Assembly (NCBI RefSeq): GCF_029870285.1 | Contig: NZ_JACSYA010000028.1 | Span: 1-64,000, forward strand | Direction of reading: 5' to 3' | Length of the DNA stretch: 64,000 nucleotides | From: Delftia sp. PS-11 | GTDB taxonomy: Bacteria; Pseudomonadota; Gammaproteobacteria; Burkholderiales; Burkholderiaceae_C | Part shown: positions 26,721 to 39,085 of the stretch, piece by piece | How positions within the stretch are numbered: the first letter of the stretch is position 1 | How the letters are laid out: every line of letters begins with the position of its first letter | Made by a program: the position numbers and the translations under genes | Notes under the pieces: model-generated | What the model was told of the DNA's origin: nothing | What the model saw: only the letters and a program-made list of their open reading frames with translations | The model's database searches: none

Positions 26721-27018
26721 GCAGTTTGTGCGCGATCTCCTGCAGCGGCGCAGGCAGGGCGCGGTAGCTTTCGAGCAGGCGCTGCTCGTCCACGGGCAGC
26801 GCGGGCCCGTCCTCCTCCAGCCCCGCCGTCAGCTCCAGCGCCGTGGTGCGCAGCGCCAGGGCCACGCGGGCCAGGGTGTCGTTCTTGAGGGTGCGGATGG
26901 CGCCGGACTCGATCTGAGAGACCGCCGAGGCCGTGATGCCCGCCGCCTCGGCCAGCCGGCCCTGGGTCATGCCCAGTTCGGCGCGGCGGGCGCGGATGCG
27001 TTCACCGATGTGTTTCAT
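26704..27018 (-). CDS. XRE-family transcriptional regulator
   Basis: This 104-residue protein consists of one helix-turn-helix domain (GERIRARRAELGMTQGRLAEAAGITASAVSQIESG) and a short C-terminal part. The start at 27018 gives MKHIGERI, immediately before the HTH. It converges with and overlaps pncC by 17 bases. Targets are unknown; no inverted repeat obviously belongs to it. Confidence 0.88.
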   Translation of the reverse strand: MKHIGERIRARRAELGMTQGRLAEAAGITASAVSQIESGAIRTLKNDTLARVALALRTTALELTAGLEEDGPALPVDEQRLLESYRALPAPLQEIAHKLLKALR

Positions 27019-27060
27019 GGCCGGTGGGTTCAAGGCGTGTGATGCGTGCAATGCAGGCGC

Positions 27061-27885
<825 letters not shown>

Positions 27886-28086
27886 GGCAGGAATCTCTCG
27901 GGAAAGCAGGGGAATGGGGGGCGGCCGCAGCCGGCCCCCTGGAATGAATGGCCCGCAGTGTAGCCGCGCCGCCAAGCCCGTGGCGCCCGGTCGGGACATG
28001 GCGCGCCCGCCGCCCGCGCTTGTCGCGGCAGCGCAGCCGCAAGGCGCGCGCAGACAGGCGCAAGGGATTCGGGTAAACGCTTTGCA

Positions 28087-28147
28087 ATCTGAATTTTTTG
28101 AGATTTATCATTGATTTTATGAGCCATCTATCTCATTAAATTCAGAT
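28087..28147 (+). promoter_or_regulatory. Large inverted repeat over the thiolase start
   Basis: Two 18-base arms (28087-28104 and 28130-28147) are inverted copies with 16 of 18 matches. The outer halves are ATCTGAATTT and AAATTCAGAT, and the inner halves TGAGAT and ATCTCA. The 25-base spacer is AT-rich, and the right arm reaches into the ATG of the thiolase gene. It is a strong operator candidate, perhaps for the nearby IclR protein, and occupies the place where a ribosome-binding site would be expected. Confidence 0.7.
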
Positions 28148-29324
28148 GAACACGCCCGTCATCGTCGATGCCATCCGCAGCCCCATGGCCCGCGCCAGGC
28201 CCGACGGCGCACTGGCCCAGCTCCACCCGGTCGATCTTCTCAGCCAGGTGCTGGAGCAGCTTGTGCAGCGCAGCCGCATCGACCCCGGACAGGTGGATGA
28301 CGTGATCACGGGATGTGTCAGCCAGGCGGGCGAGCAGGCCGGCACGCCGGGGCGCATGGCATGGCTGGCGGCGGGGCTGCCAGCCCATGTGCCCTCGACC
28401 ACCATCGACCGCAAATGCGGCTCCAGCCAGCAGGCCGTGCATTTCGCCGTGCAGGCCATCCTGTCGGGCATGCAGGACATCGTGATCGCCTGCGGCGTGG
28501 AGTCCATGAGCCGCGTGCCCATGGGCAGTTCGCGCATGGGGCAGAACACGACGGGCGCGCGCTTCGATGCCCGCTTTGCGCCGGGTCTGGTCGGCCAGGG
28601 CGTCTCGGCTGACCTGGTGGCTGCGCGCTGGGGCCTGGGCCGCGAGGAACTCGATGCCTATGCCGCGCGCTCGCACCAGCGCGCCCATACGGCACAGTCG
28701 GCAGGCAGTTTCGCGCGCGAGATCGTGGGCATCACCACCCCCGCCGGCCGCGTCATGGCCGACGAGACCATCCGCCCAGGCACCAGCGTGGAAAAGCTGG
28801 CCACGCTCAAGGCCGTGTTCCAGAACGAGGAACTGTCGGCACGCTTCCCGCAGATCCGCTGGCACACCACGGCGGGCAACGCCTCGCAGATGACCGACGG
28901 CGCCAGCGCCATGCTGCTGATGAGCGAAACACGCGCCCGGCAGTTGGGCCTGCGCCCGCGCGCGCGCTTCGTGGCGCTGGATGTAGTCGGGGACGATCCG
29001 CTGTACATGCTCACGGCGCCGATTCCTGCCACGCGGCGCGTGCTGGCCAAGGCCGGCATGCGGCTGGAGCAGATCGACCACTATGAGATCAACGAAGCCT
29101 TCGCCAGTGTGCCCCTGGCCTGGCAAAAGGAGCTGGGCGCCGACCCCGACCGGCTGAATCCGCGCGGCGGCGCCATCGCCCTGGGCCATCCGCTGGGTGC
29201 CTCGGGCGTGCGCCTGATGACCACCATGCTGCATGCGCTGGAAGACAGCGGCGGGCGCTACGGCCTGCAGTCCATGTGCGAAGCCGGCGGCATGGCCAAC
29301 GCCACCCTCATCGAACGCCTGTGA
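28146..29324 (+). CDS. Acetyl-CoA C-acyltransferase (thiolase)
   Basis: This 392-residue thiolase cleaves 3-ketoacyl-CoA with CoA in a degradative pathway. The catalytic set is visible: C91 in DRKCGSSQQ, H348 in GHPLGASG, and C378 in SMCEAGG; NEAFASV is also present. No Shine-Dalgarno precedes the ATG, and an inverted repeat overlaps it, so translation may be leaderless or regulated. The following SDR gene supplies the matching dehydrogenase step. The acyl substrate is unknown. Confidence 0.93.
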   Translation: MNTPVIVDAIRSPMARARPDGALAQLHPVDLLSQVLEQLVQRSRIDPGQVDDVITGCVSQAGEQAGTPGRMAWLAAGLPAHVPSTTIDRKCGSSQQAVHFAVQAILSGMQDIVIACGVESMSRVPMGSSRMGQNTTGARFDARFAPGLVGQGVSADLVAARWGLGREELDAYAARSHQRAHTAQSAGSFAREIVGITTPAGRVMADETIRPGTSVEKLATLKAVFQNEELSARFPQIRWHTTAGNASQMTDGASAMLLMSETRARQLGLRPRARFVALDVVGDDPLYMLTAPIPATRRVLAKAGMRLEQIDHYEINEAFASVPLAWQKELGADPDRLNPRGGAIALGHPLGASGVRLMTTMLHALEDSGGRYGLQSMCEAGGMANATLIERL

Positions 29325-29346
29325 GCCGGGCACGGGAGAGACATCA

Positions 29347-30126
29347 ATGCAACTGCAGGAAAACATGACAGCCCTGGTGACGGGCGGCGTCTCGGGCCTG
29401 GGCGAGGCATCGGCCCTGGCATTGCTGGAGCGGGGCCTGAACGTGGTGGCGGTGGACCTCAACGAGGCGCGCGGCGCTGCACTGGTGGATACGGCACGCC
29501 AGCGCCATGGCAGCCGTCTGCGCTTCGTCAAGGCCGACGTGGCCGATGCCGGCCAGATGGCTGCCGCCATCGCCGCCGCCGAGGACTTGGGTGAGTTCCG
29601 CGCCCTGGTGCACTGCGCGGGCGTGGGCGGTCCGCTGCGCCTCGTGGAGAAGGATGGCAGCCCCGGATCGCTGGACAGGTACACGGATATCGTGCGGGTC
29701 AACCTGATCGGCACCTTCAACACGCTGCGCCTGGCTGCGGCCAGCATGGCGCGCAACGGCATCGTGGACGGCGAGCGCGGCGCCTGCGTGCTCACGGCCT
29801 CGGTGGCGGGCTACGAGGGGCAGATCGGCCAGATCCCCTATGCCTCGGCCAAGGCTGGCATCATCGGCATGACGCTGGTGGCAGCACGCGACCTGGCCAC
29901 GAAAATGATCCGCGTGTGCACCATCGCGCCGGGCCTGTTCGACACGCCCATCCTGTCGCGGCTGCCTGACAGCGTGCGCCAGTCGCTGGCTGCATCGGTG
30001 CCCCATCCACCGCGCCTTGGCCGGCCGGCCGAGTACGCGATGACCGCACTGCACATCCTGGAGAACCCCATGCTCAACGGAGAGACGATCCGCCTCGACG
30101 GCGCCATCCGCATGGGACCGCGCTGA
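29347..30126 (+). CDS. SDR-family 3-hydroxyacyl-CoA dehydrogenase
   Basis: This 259-residue short-chain dehydrogenase has a Rossmann motif TGGVSGLGEA near the N-terminus and a catalytic Y165-x3-K169 (YASAK). The sequence VHCAGVGGPLR, TASVAGYEGQIGQIPYASAKAGI and ICTIAPGLFDTP resembles type-2 3-hydroxyacyl-CoA dehydrogenases (HSD10-like). GGGAGAG precedes the start. It lies 22 bases after the thiolase gene and the two likely form an operon that oxidises and thiolyses a branched or cyclic acyl-CoA. Confidence 0.92.
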   Translation: MQLQENMTALVTGGVSGLGEASALALLERGLNVVAVDLNEARGAALVDTARQRHGSRLRFVKADVADAGQMAAAIAAAEDLGEFRALVHCAGVGGPLRLVEKDGSPGSLDRYTDIVRVNLIGTFNTLRLAAASMARNGIVDGERGACVLTASVAGYEGQIGQIPYASAKAGIIGMTLVAARDLATKMIRVCTIAPGLFDTPILSRLPDSVRQSLAASVPHPPRLGRPAEYAMTALHILENPMLNGETIRLDGAIRMGPR

Positions 30127-30153
30127 CCGCAGGCGCCACCACAGGGCGCCGGC

Positions 30154-30936
30154 TCAAGACAGGCTGGAGGCGCCCAGCATGCCCTCCACCAGCCGCACCA
30201 GCGTGATCAGGCGCGGCCCTGCATCGCTTTCCAGCTCGCGGCTTTGCGGGCTGTAGATGGGCAGCGAGGCGGAAAATACCCAGTACTCCCCGTCCCTTAC
30301 TGTGGACATGGGCACGGCGATGGACTGGATCTCGCGGTGCAGGTCGCCATGGCTGCGGCAAAAGCCGTGTTCGGCCAGATCGCGCCGCGCATCGTCCAGA
30401 CGCTCGCGCAGCTGCCGGGCGCGGGCGGAGTCGCTGGCCTGCAGCTCGGCAATGAAGGCCTCGCGCTCGTCCTCGGGCAGGCCCAGCAGATAGGCACGGC
30501 CCGTGGCGGTGCGCGACAGCGAGATGTGCACGCCGATTTCGGGCAGGAAGACCTTGTTGGCAAGCCCATTGGCCAGCTCCACCAGACACAGCTGCCGGCC
30601 ATGGCCCACAGCCAGCTGGATCTGGCCGCCCAGGTGGTTGGCCAGCTCCTGCATGTGCGGCCGCGCGAACTGGCGCATGTGCATGCGCGCCAGCACGGGC
30701 GAGGACAGATTCAGCAGCCCCACGCCCGGCACATACTTGGACAGGCGCTCCGAGTAGCGCATCAGGCCCAGCCCGCACAGCGTGTCGATCAGGCGAAACA
30801 GCGTGGGCTTGGGCAGTCCGGTCATCTCCATCAATTCCCTGGCACTGAGCTCCTGGTGCCTGTGGGAAAAGCACTGGAGGATGGAGACGCCACGCGCCAG
30901 GGCTGAAACCAGCTTGCCACTGTCTTCTGAATGCAT
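30154..30936 (-). CDS. IclR-family transcriptional regulator 1
   Basis: This 260-residue regulator has an N-terminal winged HTH (ARGVSILQCFSHRHQELSARELMEMTGLPKPTLFRLIDTL) and a C-terminal IclR effector domain (SLSRTATGRAYLL, ELASDA). It converges on the thiolase-SDR operon and is the obvious candidate regulator of it. The start at 30936 (MHSEDSGK) is the closest ATG to the HTH. Confidence 0.92.
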   Translation of the reverse strand: MHSEDSGKLVSALARGVSILQCFSHRHQELSARELMEMTGLPKPTLFRLIDTLCGLGLMRYSERLSKYVPGVGLLNLSSPVLARMHMRQFARPHMQELANHLGGQIQLAVGHGRQLCLVELANGLANKVFLPEIGVHISLSRTATGRAYLLGLPEDEREAFIAELQASDSARARQLRERLDDARRDLAEHGFCRSHGDLHREIQSIAVPMSTVRDGEYWVFSASLPIYSPQSRELESDAGPRLITLVRLVEGMLGASSLS

Positions 30937-31015
30937 GAAGGATATTCGGACTTTTTGGGATGGAGCGATTGTCTCCAATCCCAAAGGGGCTGGACCGGTC
31001 CAGGCCGGACCAGCC

Positions 31016-32982
<1,967 letters not shown>

Positions 32983-32986
<4 letters not shown>

Positions 32987-34188
32987 GGGAGCTCCTGCGG
33001 CTGCGCCTGCACAACCAGGCGCTCGCCTTCGGCAAGCCCCTGCAGCACCTCGCCCAGCACCTGGTCGGTCACGCCGATGCGCACGCGGCGGTCGTGCACG
33101 CGCCCATCGGCATCCAGCACACGGGCCCGGAAGGTAGAGCTCTCGCCCGGCAGGGCCTGCAGGGCGGACAGCGGCACGGCCAGCACATTGCGGGCCTGGC
33201 GGACCACGAAGCTGACCTGCGCGGTCATCTGCGGCAGCAGCGCCCCGTCTGCGTTGTCCACATCGAACAGGGCCGTGTAGACCACCACACGCGGCGCCGC
33301 ACCGGCGCTGCCCTCGGCTTCGCCGGGCTGGCGGTGCGCCGTGGCCGGCACCGGCGCCGGCAGCACCTGGCGCACGGTGCCATGCCAGCGCCGGGGCTGC
33401 GCTGCGCTGGCCTGTCCCGGCGCATTGCCCAGCGTGGTGAACCAGACGGGCATGCCGGGCACGACGCCGTGCACATCCGCTTCCGAGACCTCGGTCCAGA
33501 CCGTCATGGCCGACAGGTCGGCAATGCGCAGGATGTGCGGCGTCTGGTAGGCCGCATTGAGGGCCTGGCCTTCGCGCGGCGCGATGGAGACGACCGTGCC
33601 CGCCATGGGCGCATGGATGCGGGCATAGCCCAGGCGCGCTTCCTCTGCCCGCTGGCTGGCCTGCGCCTGGGCCATGCGCGCGCGCAGCTGCGCCATGCGC
33701 GCCGTGGCGCCCGCCAGCGCCGCTTCGGCAGTCTGCATGTCCTCGACGCTGGTCGCCCCCCGGGCTGCCATCTGGCGCCTGCGCTGCAGCTGCTGGCGCG
33801 CCAGCCGGTGCTGCACGCGCTGTTCGTCGAGCTGTGCGGACAGATCGGCCAGCGCCGCGCGGCCGGCATCCACCACCGCCTGCTGCACGCTGGGGTCGAT
33901 TTCCGCCAGCAGCTGGCCCTTGTGCACGGTGTCGCCGGGCTGTACATGCAGCCGCAGGATCACGCCCGAGACCTGCGCGCCCACATCCACCGAGCGGCGC
34001 GGCCGCAGGATGCCGGTGGCGGTGATGGCGGCCTCGATGTCGGCGCGCTGCACCGGCTGTACCGGCACAGAGGCCGTGCCGCGCTGGCTCCACCACGCTG
34101 CGGCGGCCAGGGCCGCCAGGGCCACGAGGGCGCACGCCAGCAACGGCTTCAGCCACCTGCGCCCTGTCGATAGCGTTGCAGCGCCCAC
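32983..34188 (-). CDS. macA: MacA-type periplasmic adaptor
   Basis: This 401-residue membrane-fusion protein starts, most plausibly, at the GTG at 34188, five bases after the PepSY stop. An N-terminal membrane anchor is followed by a lipoyl/barrel-sandwich (GAQVSGVILRLHVQPGDTVHKGQLLAEIDP), a coiled-coil hairpin (about residues 90-170) and beta-barrel domains. Translational coupling to the upstream PepSY gene and overlap with macB support one operon. By analogy with PvdR it probably helps export a siderophore. Confidence 0.9.
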
Positions 34189-34192
34189 GGGT

Positions 34193-35808
34193 TCACCGCC
34201 CTCCTGCCGACCACAGGCTGTCGGGCGCCCCTTGGCCGGGCGCCCCTGAGCCGGGCGCCAGATGCCAGACGCGCCGCGCCGTGGCCCGGGCCATCGCCGC
34301 CAGGCACAGCGCGCCGGCCAGGGCTGTGCCGTCCACCCCCGGCATCGCAGGCGGCCCGGCCTGTGCCCACGGTCCCGGCACGGGCGCCAGCCACAGCACC
34401 AGCGTGCTGGCTGCGATGGCAGCCGTGGCCGCAGCGGCCAGCCACAGCAGGTGCACTGCCGCCCGCGCAGCGCCGCGCCAAAACGCCCAGCACAGGGCGC
34501 CGGCAAAGACCAGGTAGTAGATGGCCGCATGCCATGCGCCCGGGTCGTCCACCCGCCCGTGCAGCCACTTGCCTGCCGCAATGGTCAGGGACAGCCCCGC
34601 CACGCAGCCCAGGCATACGCCCACGGTGGCTGCGGCCAGCCACTGCGCGTCCCGGCGCTGCACGGGCCGTTCGCCGCCCGGGCGCTGGCGCCTGCGGCGG
34701 GTTTCCAGCCACAGCAGGTTGCCGCTGTAAAACAGCCAGGCGCCCGCCAGCGCCAGCACAAAGTACATCCACCGCACCAGCATGCCGCCAAAGCTGCCCA
34801 GGTGCAGTGCAAAAAAACTGTCCACCAGGGTCTGCGCGGCACCGTCAGATCGTCCTGCACCACCCGCCCGCTGTAGGGGTCCAGGGTCACGGCCATCTGC
34901 CGGGCCAGGGCCGCCGGGTCCGTGCCGTACACAGTCACGCTGGCATCGGCGCCGGCCACATCGTGGTAGTCCAGCGCCTGGGGCACGAAGGTGGCCGACA
35001 GCGCCTGCGCCAGGGCCAGCAGTTCCTGCGGCGGCTGCAGGGCGGCCGGGTCGCGCGCAGCAGCAGGGGCAGGTCCGGATGCGGGCTCCGGGGCCACCGC
35101 CGCAGCAGGCGTGCCGTGGATGAGCCAGTCCTGTGCGTCGTAGATCCGGTCATGGAAGGCGAACGCCACCGAGGTCAATGCCATGACCAGATGGAACGGC
35201 AGGCTGACGATGCCGGTCACGTTGTGCGCATCCAGCCACATGCGCTTGAGATTGCCGCCCAGGCGCAGCGCGAAAAAGTCCCTGGTCAGCGTGGGCAGCA
35301 GCACGATCACACCCGACACCAGCGCCAGCGTGTACAGCACGGCCACCACGCCCATGACAGAGAGGGTGAAGCCGTTGACCACGGGCAGGCCGACCACGGC
35401 ATGCAGCGTGTAGATGAGCTGCGCCAGCCCGCCCTCCGGGTCCGGCGCAATGCGCACGATGCCGTCCACCCCCAGCGTGGCCGCGAAAGAGCGCGGCGGC
35501 CCCTGGCCATCTGGCGCGGGCTCATTCCAGCGCATGCGGGCCATGCCGCCGCCTGTGGAGGCCAGCGCGATCTCAAACGACTCCCCCGCCTGGGGCCGCT
35601 CGCGCAGCACGCCCTGAATCAGGCCGGGCAGCCGGTCCGGGACGGTGCCGCCTGCGGCCGTGGCGGGCGGCACCGCCCACTGGCCGATCTGGTCCTTGAA
35701 CAGGGTCAGCGCCCCCGCATAGAAGGCGATGAACAGCGCCATGCCGGCGACGATGCCGGTCCAGGTATGGACGCTCTTGTAGAGGCGGATGATGTCGGTG
35801 CGGATCAT
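34193..35808 (-). pseudogene. PepSY-TM iron reductase, frameshifted
   Basis: Two frames together encode one PepSY-associated membrane protein of the FpvG/siderophore-reductase type. The first part (MIRTDIIRLYKSVHTWTGIV, with HTWTG and LDAHNVTG histidine motifs) runs from 35808 to about 34840. The expected continuation (TLVDSFFALHLGSFGGMLVRW, then SGNLLWLE) is in the next frame and runs to 34193. Loss of one C within a CGCCAG near 34832-34840 would explain the shift. A sequencing error is possible. Intact relatives have about 520-540 residues. If real, the reductive iron-release step of this operon is broken. Confidence 0.78.
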
Positions 35809-36095
35809 GGCGGTGCCCCCAAGGCCCAGACGCCCCAGGCCAGCCCGTTGGCCAGTCCCAGCCACAGCCAGGCGCGCCAGCCATCGCGCCACAGGAAAGC
35901 CAAGGCCAGCGCCGCCATCCAGACCGGCACCACCAGCCACATGGCAAGCTGGGCCCGGATGCCGGGCTCCAGCCCGGTGGCAGCCTGCACGAACAGGCCG
36001 CTGGCGCCCAGCGCCAGCGTACCGCCGAGCACGGCGCCCGCCAGGCTCTTGGCCAGCCAGTCGCGGCGGATGGGCATTGGCTTTGCTGCAGCCAC
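35805..36095 (-). CDS. DUF3649 small membrane protein
   Basis: This 96-residue protein has two to three hydrophobic segments and the RDGWRAWLWL end typical of DUF3649 proteins, which accompany PepSY and TonB-receptor genes. Its stop overlaps the PepSY start by four bases. The role in iron uptake is inferred from the neighbourhood. Confidence 0.75.
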   Translation of the reverse strand: MAAAKPMPIRRDWLAKSLAGAVLGGTLALGASGLFVQAATGLEPGIRAQLAMWLVVPVWMAALALAFLWRDGWRAWLWLGLANGLAWGVWALGAPP

Positions 36096-36096
36096 G

Positions 36097-36366
36097 TCAG
36101 CGCCCCCGCATCCAGGCGCATCCTGCGCCCAGCCAGGGCAGCAGCGTCCACAGCAGCATCAGCCAGGTGGCCCAGGTGAACACCGCCGCCACGGCCTGCA
36201 TGGACTGGAGCAGGCAGGCCATGCCAGCGGCCAGCAGGCCCGTGCCGGCCAGGCGCGCAGGCCGTGCAGGCCAGGCGTGCGCGCGCCACGACTGGTGGGG
36301 CGAGGACAGGTAGATGCTGACGCAGCCCGCCAGCGCCAGCAGCAGCCCCGGGGCGGCCATGTCCAT
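36097..36366 (-). CDS. DUF3325 small membrane protein
   Basis: This 89-residue protein has three hydrophobic segments and matches the DUF3325 pattern seen between TonB receptors and DUF3649/PepSY genes. The start could be 36366 or the in-frame ATG at 36360. The receptor stop lies at 36372, so the genes are tightly packed. Confidence 0.7.
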   Translation of the reverse strand: MDMAAPGLLLALAGCVSIYLSSPHQSWRAHAWPARPARLAGTGLLAAGMACLLQSMQAVAAVFTWATWLMLLWTLLPWLGAGCAWMRGR

Positions 36367-36371
36367 AGGGC

Positions 36372-38951
36372 CTACCACCGCCCGGTGAAGGTCAGGCTGA
36401 CCTGGCGCTGCAGAGCCCAGTTGCAGCTCCACAGCCCTCCGCAGGCCGGCACATAGCGCCGGTTGGTGAGATTGCTGACGTTGAGCGCCAGTTCGCTGTC
36501 GCGCAGCGCTGGCGAGACCACGCCCAGCAGCATGGAAAGACGCGCATCAAACACCGTGTGCGATGGGATCGCCATGGCCGCATACCCGCCACCGGGCTGG
36601 CCGACATCGCCATTGCGCGTCGCGCCCACGTAGCGCACGCCGCCGCCGAGGACCATGCCGCGCAGCGCATGCTGTGCGCCAAAGGTGTAGTCCAGCCAGA
36701 CCGATGCCTGGTGGCGCGGCACGAACAGCAGCGGCTGGCCCAGTTCCTCGGGGACCTCGGACTGCAGGACCCGGGTATCCAGGTAGGTATAGGCGCCGAT
36801 GACCGACCAGTTGCGGTGGATGCGCCCCTTCATCTCCAGCTCCAGCCCGCGCGAGCGGGCCAGGCCGGTCTGCACCTGCTCCGGAAAGCCGTTGACAGGG
36901 TCGTCCGTGAGGCGGTTCTTCTGGCGCAGGTCGAATGCAGCCAGGGTCAGCATCCAGTCCGGCCGTGGCTGCAGCTTCAGGCCCAGCTCCAGCTGCTTGC
37001 CGCGCATGGGCTTGAACGGCGCGCCATTGAAGTCCACGCCGGCCACCGGCTCGAACGAGGTGCTGTAGCTCATGTAAGGCGCCCAGATGCCTGCGTCGTA
37101 CAGCAGGCCCATGCGGCCCGTGGTGGCGCTGTCGCGCTGGCCCAGGTCGAACACCTCGCCGTCCCGGCGGTGGCTGCTGCCGCTGACCCGCGCCCGGTCA
37201 TGGCGAAGGCCGAGGGTGGAATGCCAGCCCCGCCAGCGCATCTGGTGCTGCGCGTACAGGCCGGTCTGCCCCTGGCGGCTGCCGATGCCCGACAGGCGCT
37301 CGAAGCCGCCCACCGGCATGCCGTACTGCGGCGCATAGATGTCGAGCACGCCATCGCTGGCGGTCGGCCCCACCGTGGCCGTGTCCCGCTGGGCGGTGAA
37401 CCGGTCCTGGTAATAGTCCAGCCCCAGCAGGGTGGTGTGCCGCGCCTGACCGGCGTCCAGCGTCCACTGCAGCCGCGTATCGCTGGCCAGCGCGCGTGCC
37501 TTGCCCCGGCCCCAGGTGGCGTAGCGGCGAATGCTGCGCCAGTCCCAGCCGCCATCGGCCGGGTCGGGGTCGGAGTACATATCGCTTTGCACCGTCTGGA
37601 AGTCCGTCCTGAGGCGCTGCAGGCGGCTTTCGTGGTGCAGCATCAGGGCGCTGGTCAGCGCATACTCCAGGGACAGCCCCGCCATGCCCTGGTCGCGGTC
37701 GAAGCGGTCGAACCCGGGCTCGCCGGGGTTGCGCGACACCGGCAGGCGGCCGTTGGGGTTGGGCCACAGCGTGCCATAGGCAGGCAGCCACAGGGCATCG
37801 TTGCCGCCCCTGTCCCGCTGAAGGCTGGCCCACAGCCGCAGCGTGCCGCGCCGCGCCAGATCCAGTTGCACCGAAGGCGCCAGCAGCTGGCGCCCGCGCC
37901 GCACGAAGTCCACCTGGCTGCCGCTGCGGCTGTCCAGCGCCAGCAGGCGCCAGGCGGCCTGGTCCTGCCCGCCAAAGCGGCCATTCAGATCCAGACCCAT
38001 GCGCCGCTGCCCATAGCTGCCCAGCGTGAACTCCGCGCTTTGCTGCGCGCCCTCGTCGCCCGCGCGCTTGGTGGACAGATGGGCCATGCCGCCGGGCACC
38101 ATCTGTCCGTAGAGCGCCGCCGCCGGGCCCTTGAGAATCTCGATGCGGTTGAGCAGATAGGGATCGACCTGGGGCCGGGTCCAGTTGTTGCCTGCGCCCG
38201 CGCCGCCGTCGAGCCGCAGGCCATTGAGCCAGGTAACCGAGCCCGCGCTGAAGCCGCGCAGGGCCAGCGTATCGAAGCGCGAATCCACGCCCTCGTACTC
38301 CGAGGAAACGCCGGCGCTGTAGCGCAGCGCCTCGGTCAGGCTGCGCGTGGCCTGGGCTTCGATCTGGTGCTGGGTGACAACGGACAGCGAGGCCGGCGTG
38401 GTGAACAGGGACTGATCGGTCTTGCTGGCGGTGGCGCTGCGCTCGGCCAGATACCCATTGGCCGGGCCGGTGGCGCTCTCGCGCGGGGTGGACACCGTCA
38501 CCGTGGGCAGCGTGGCAGGCGCCAAGGACGCGGCAGTGGAAGCCGGCGGTGCCGCCACCGTCGCTGTGGACATGGCCTGCAGCGCATAGCGGCCATGGCC
38601 CAGGGCCTGGGCCTGCAGGCCTGTGCCGGCCAGCAGCGCATCGAGCGCGCCTGCGGGCGTGAAGCGGCCTTGCACGCCAGGGCTGCTGCGGCCCCGGGCC
38701 AGCGCAGCACTGCCCGACAGCAGCAGGCCCGACTCGGACAGGAAGCGCATCAGCACCGTGTCCAGGGGACCGGCGGGAATGCGGTAGCTTCGCTGGTCCC
38801 CGGCTGCGTCCTGCTGCGCCGCAGCAGGCTGCGCCAGCGCATGGCCGCTCCATCCGGCGCTGGCGGCAAGGCTGCCCGCCAGCAGCAGGCCCGTGGCGGA
38901 TGGAATGGAACGCAAGATGCGCGCACCCCCGCGCATTGGTGGACAAGGCAT
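36372..38951 (-). CDS. TonB-dependent siderophore receptor with signalling domain
   Basis: This 859-residue FpvA/FecA-type transducer has a signal peptide, an N-terminal STN domain (SYRIPAGPLDTVLMRFLSESGLLL), a plug (SVVTQHQIEAQATRSLTEAL, RGFSAGSVTWLNGLRLDG, RIEILKGPAAALYGQMVPGG) and a 22-strand barrel ending in TFTGRW. The STN domain should talk to the FecR protein upstream, which in turn controls the sigma factor. AGAGGG precedes the start at 38951. The ligand is unknown. Confidence 0.95.
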   Translation of the reverse strand: MPCPPMRGGARILRSIPSATGLLLAGSLAASAGWSGHALAQPAAAQQDAAGDQRSYRIPAGPLDTVLMRFLSESGLLLSGSAALARGRSSPGVQGRFTPAGALDALLAGTGLQAQALGHGRYALQAMSTATVAAPPASTAASLAPATLPTVTVSTPRESATGPANGYLAERSATASKTDQSLFTTPASLSVVTQHQIEAQATRSLTEALRYSAGVSSEYEGVDSRFDTLALRGFSAGSVTWLNGLRLDGGAGAGNNWTRPQVDPYLLNRIEILKGPAAALYGQMVPGGMAHLSTKRAGDEGAQQSAEFTLGSYGQRRMGLDLNGRFGGQDQAAWRLLALDSRSGSQVDFVRRGRQLLAPSVQLDLARRGTLRLWASLQRDRGGNDALWLPAYGTLWPNPNGRLPVSRNPGEPGFDRFDRDQGMAGLSLEYALTSALMLHHESRLQRLRTDFQTVQSDMYSDPDPADGGWDWRSIRRYATWGRGKARALASDTRLQWTLDAGQARHTTLLGLDYYQDRFTAQRDTATVGPTASDGVLDIYAPQYGMPVGGFERLSGIGSRQGQTGLYAQHQMRWRGWHSTLGLRHDRARVSGSSHRRDGEVFDLGQRDSATTGRMGLLYDAGIWAPYMSYSTSFEPVAGVDFNGAPFKPMRGKQLELGLKLQPRPDWMLTLAAFDLRQKNRLTDDPVNGFPEQVQTGLARSRGLELEMKGRIHRNWSVIGAYTYLDTRVLQSEVPEELGQPLLFVPRHQASVWLDYTFGAQHALRGMVLGGGVRYVGATRNGDVGQPGGGYAAMAIPSHTVFDARLSMLLGVVSPALRDSELALNVSNLTNRRYVPACGGLWSCNWALQRQVSLTFTGRW

Positions 38952-39085
38952 GCCGACCCTCTTTTCTGTGATTGGTGGAAATCCGGTGGCGGGCAGGCGC
39001 TGCCTGCTCACTCCTGCCTGTGAACCGGATGAGCGGGGAAAATGCGGAAATGACATGGGCGCACGCCATGCGCCCGGGCCCGGAC

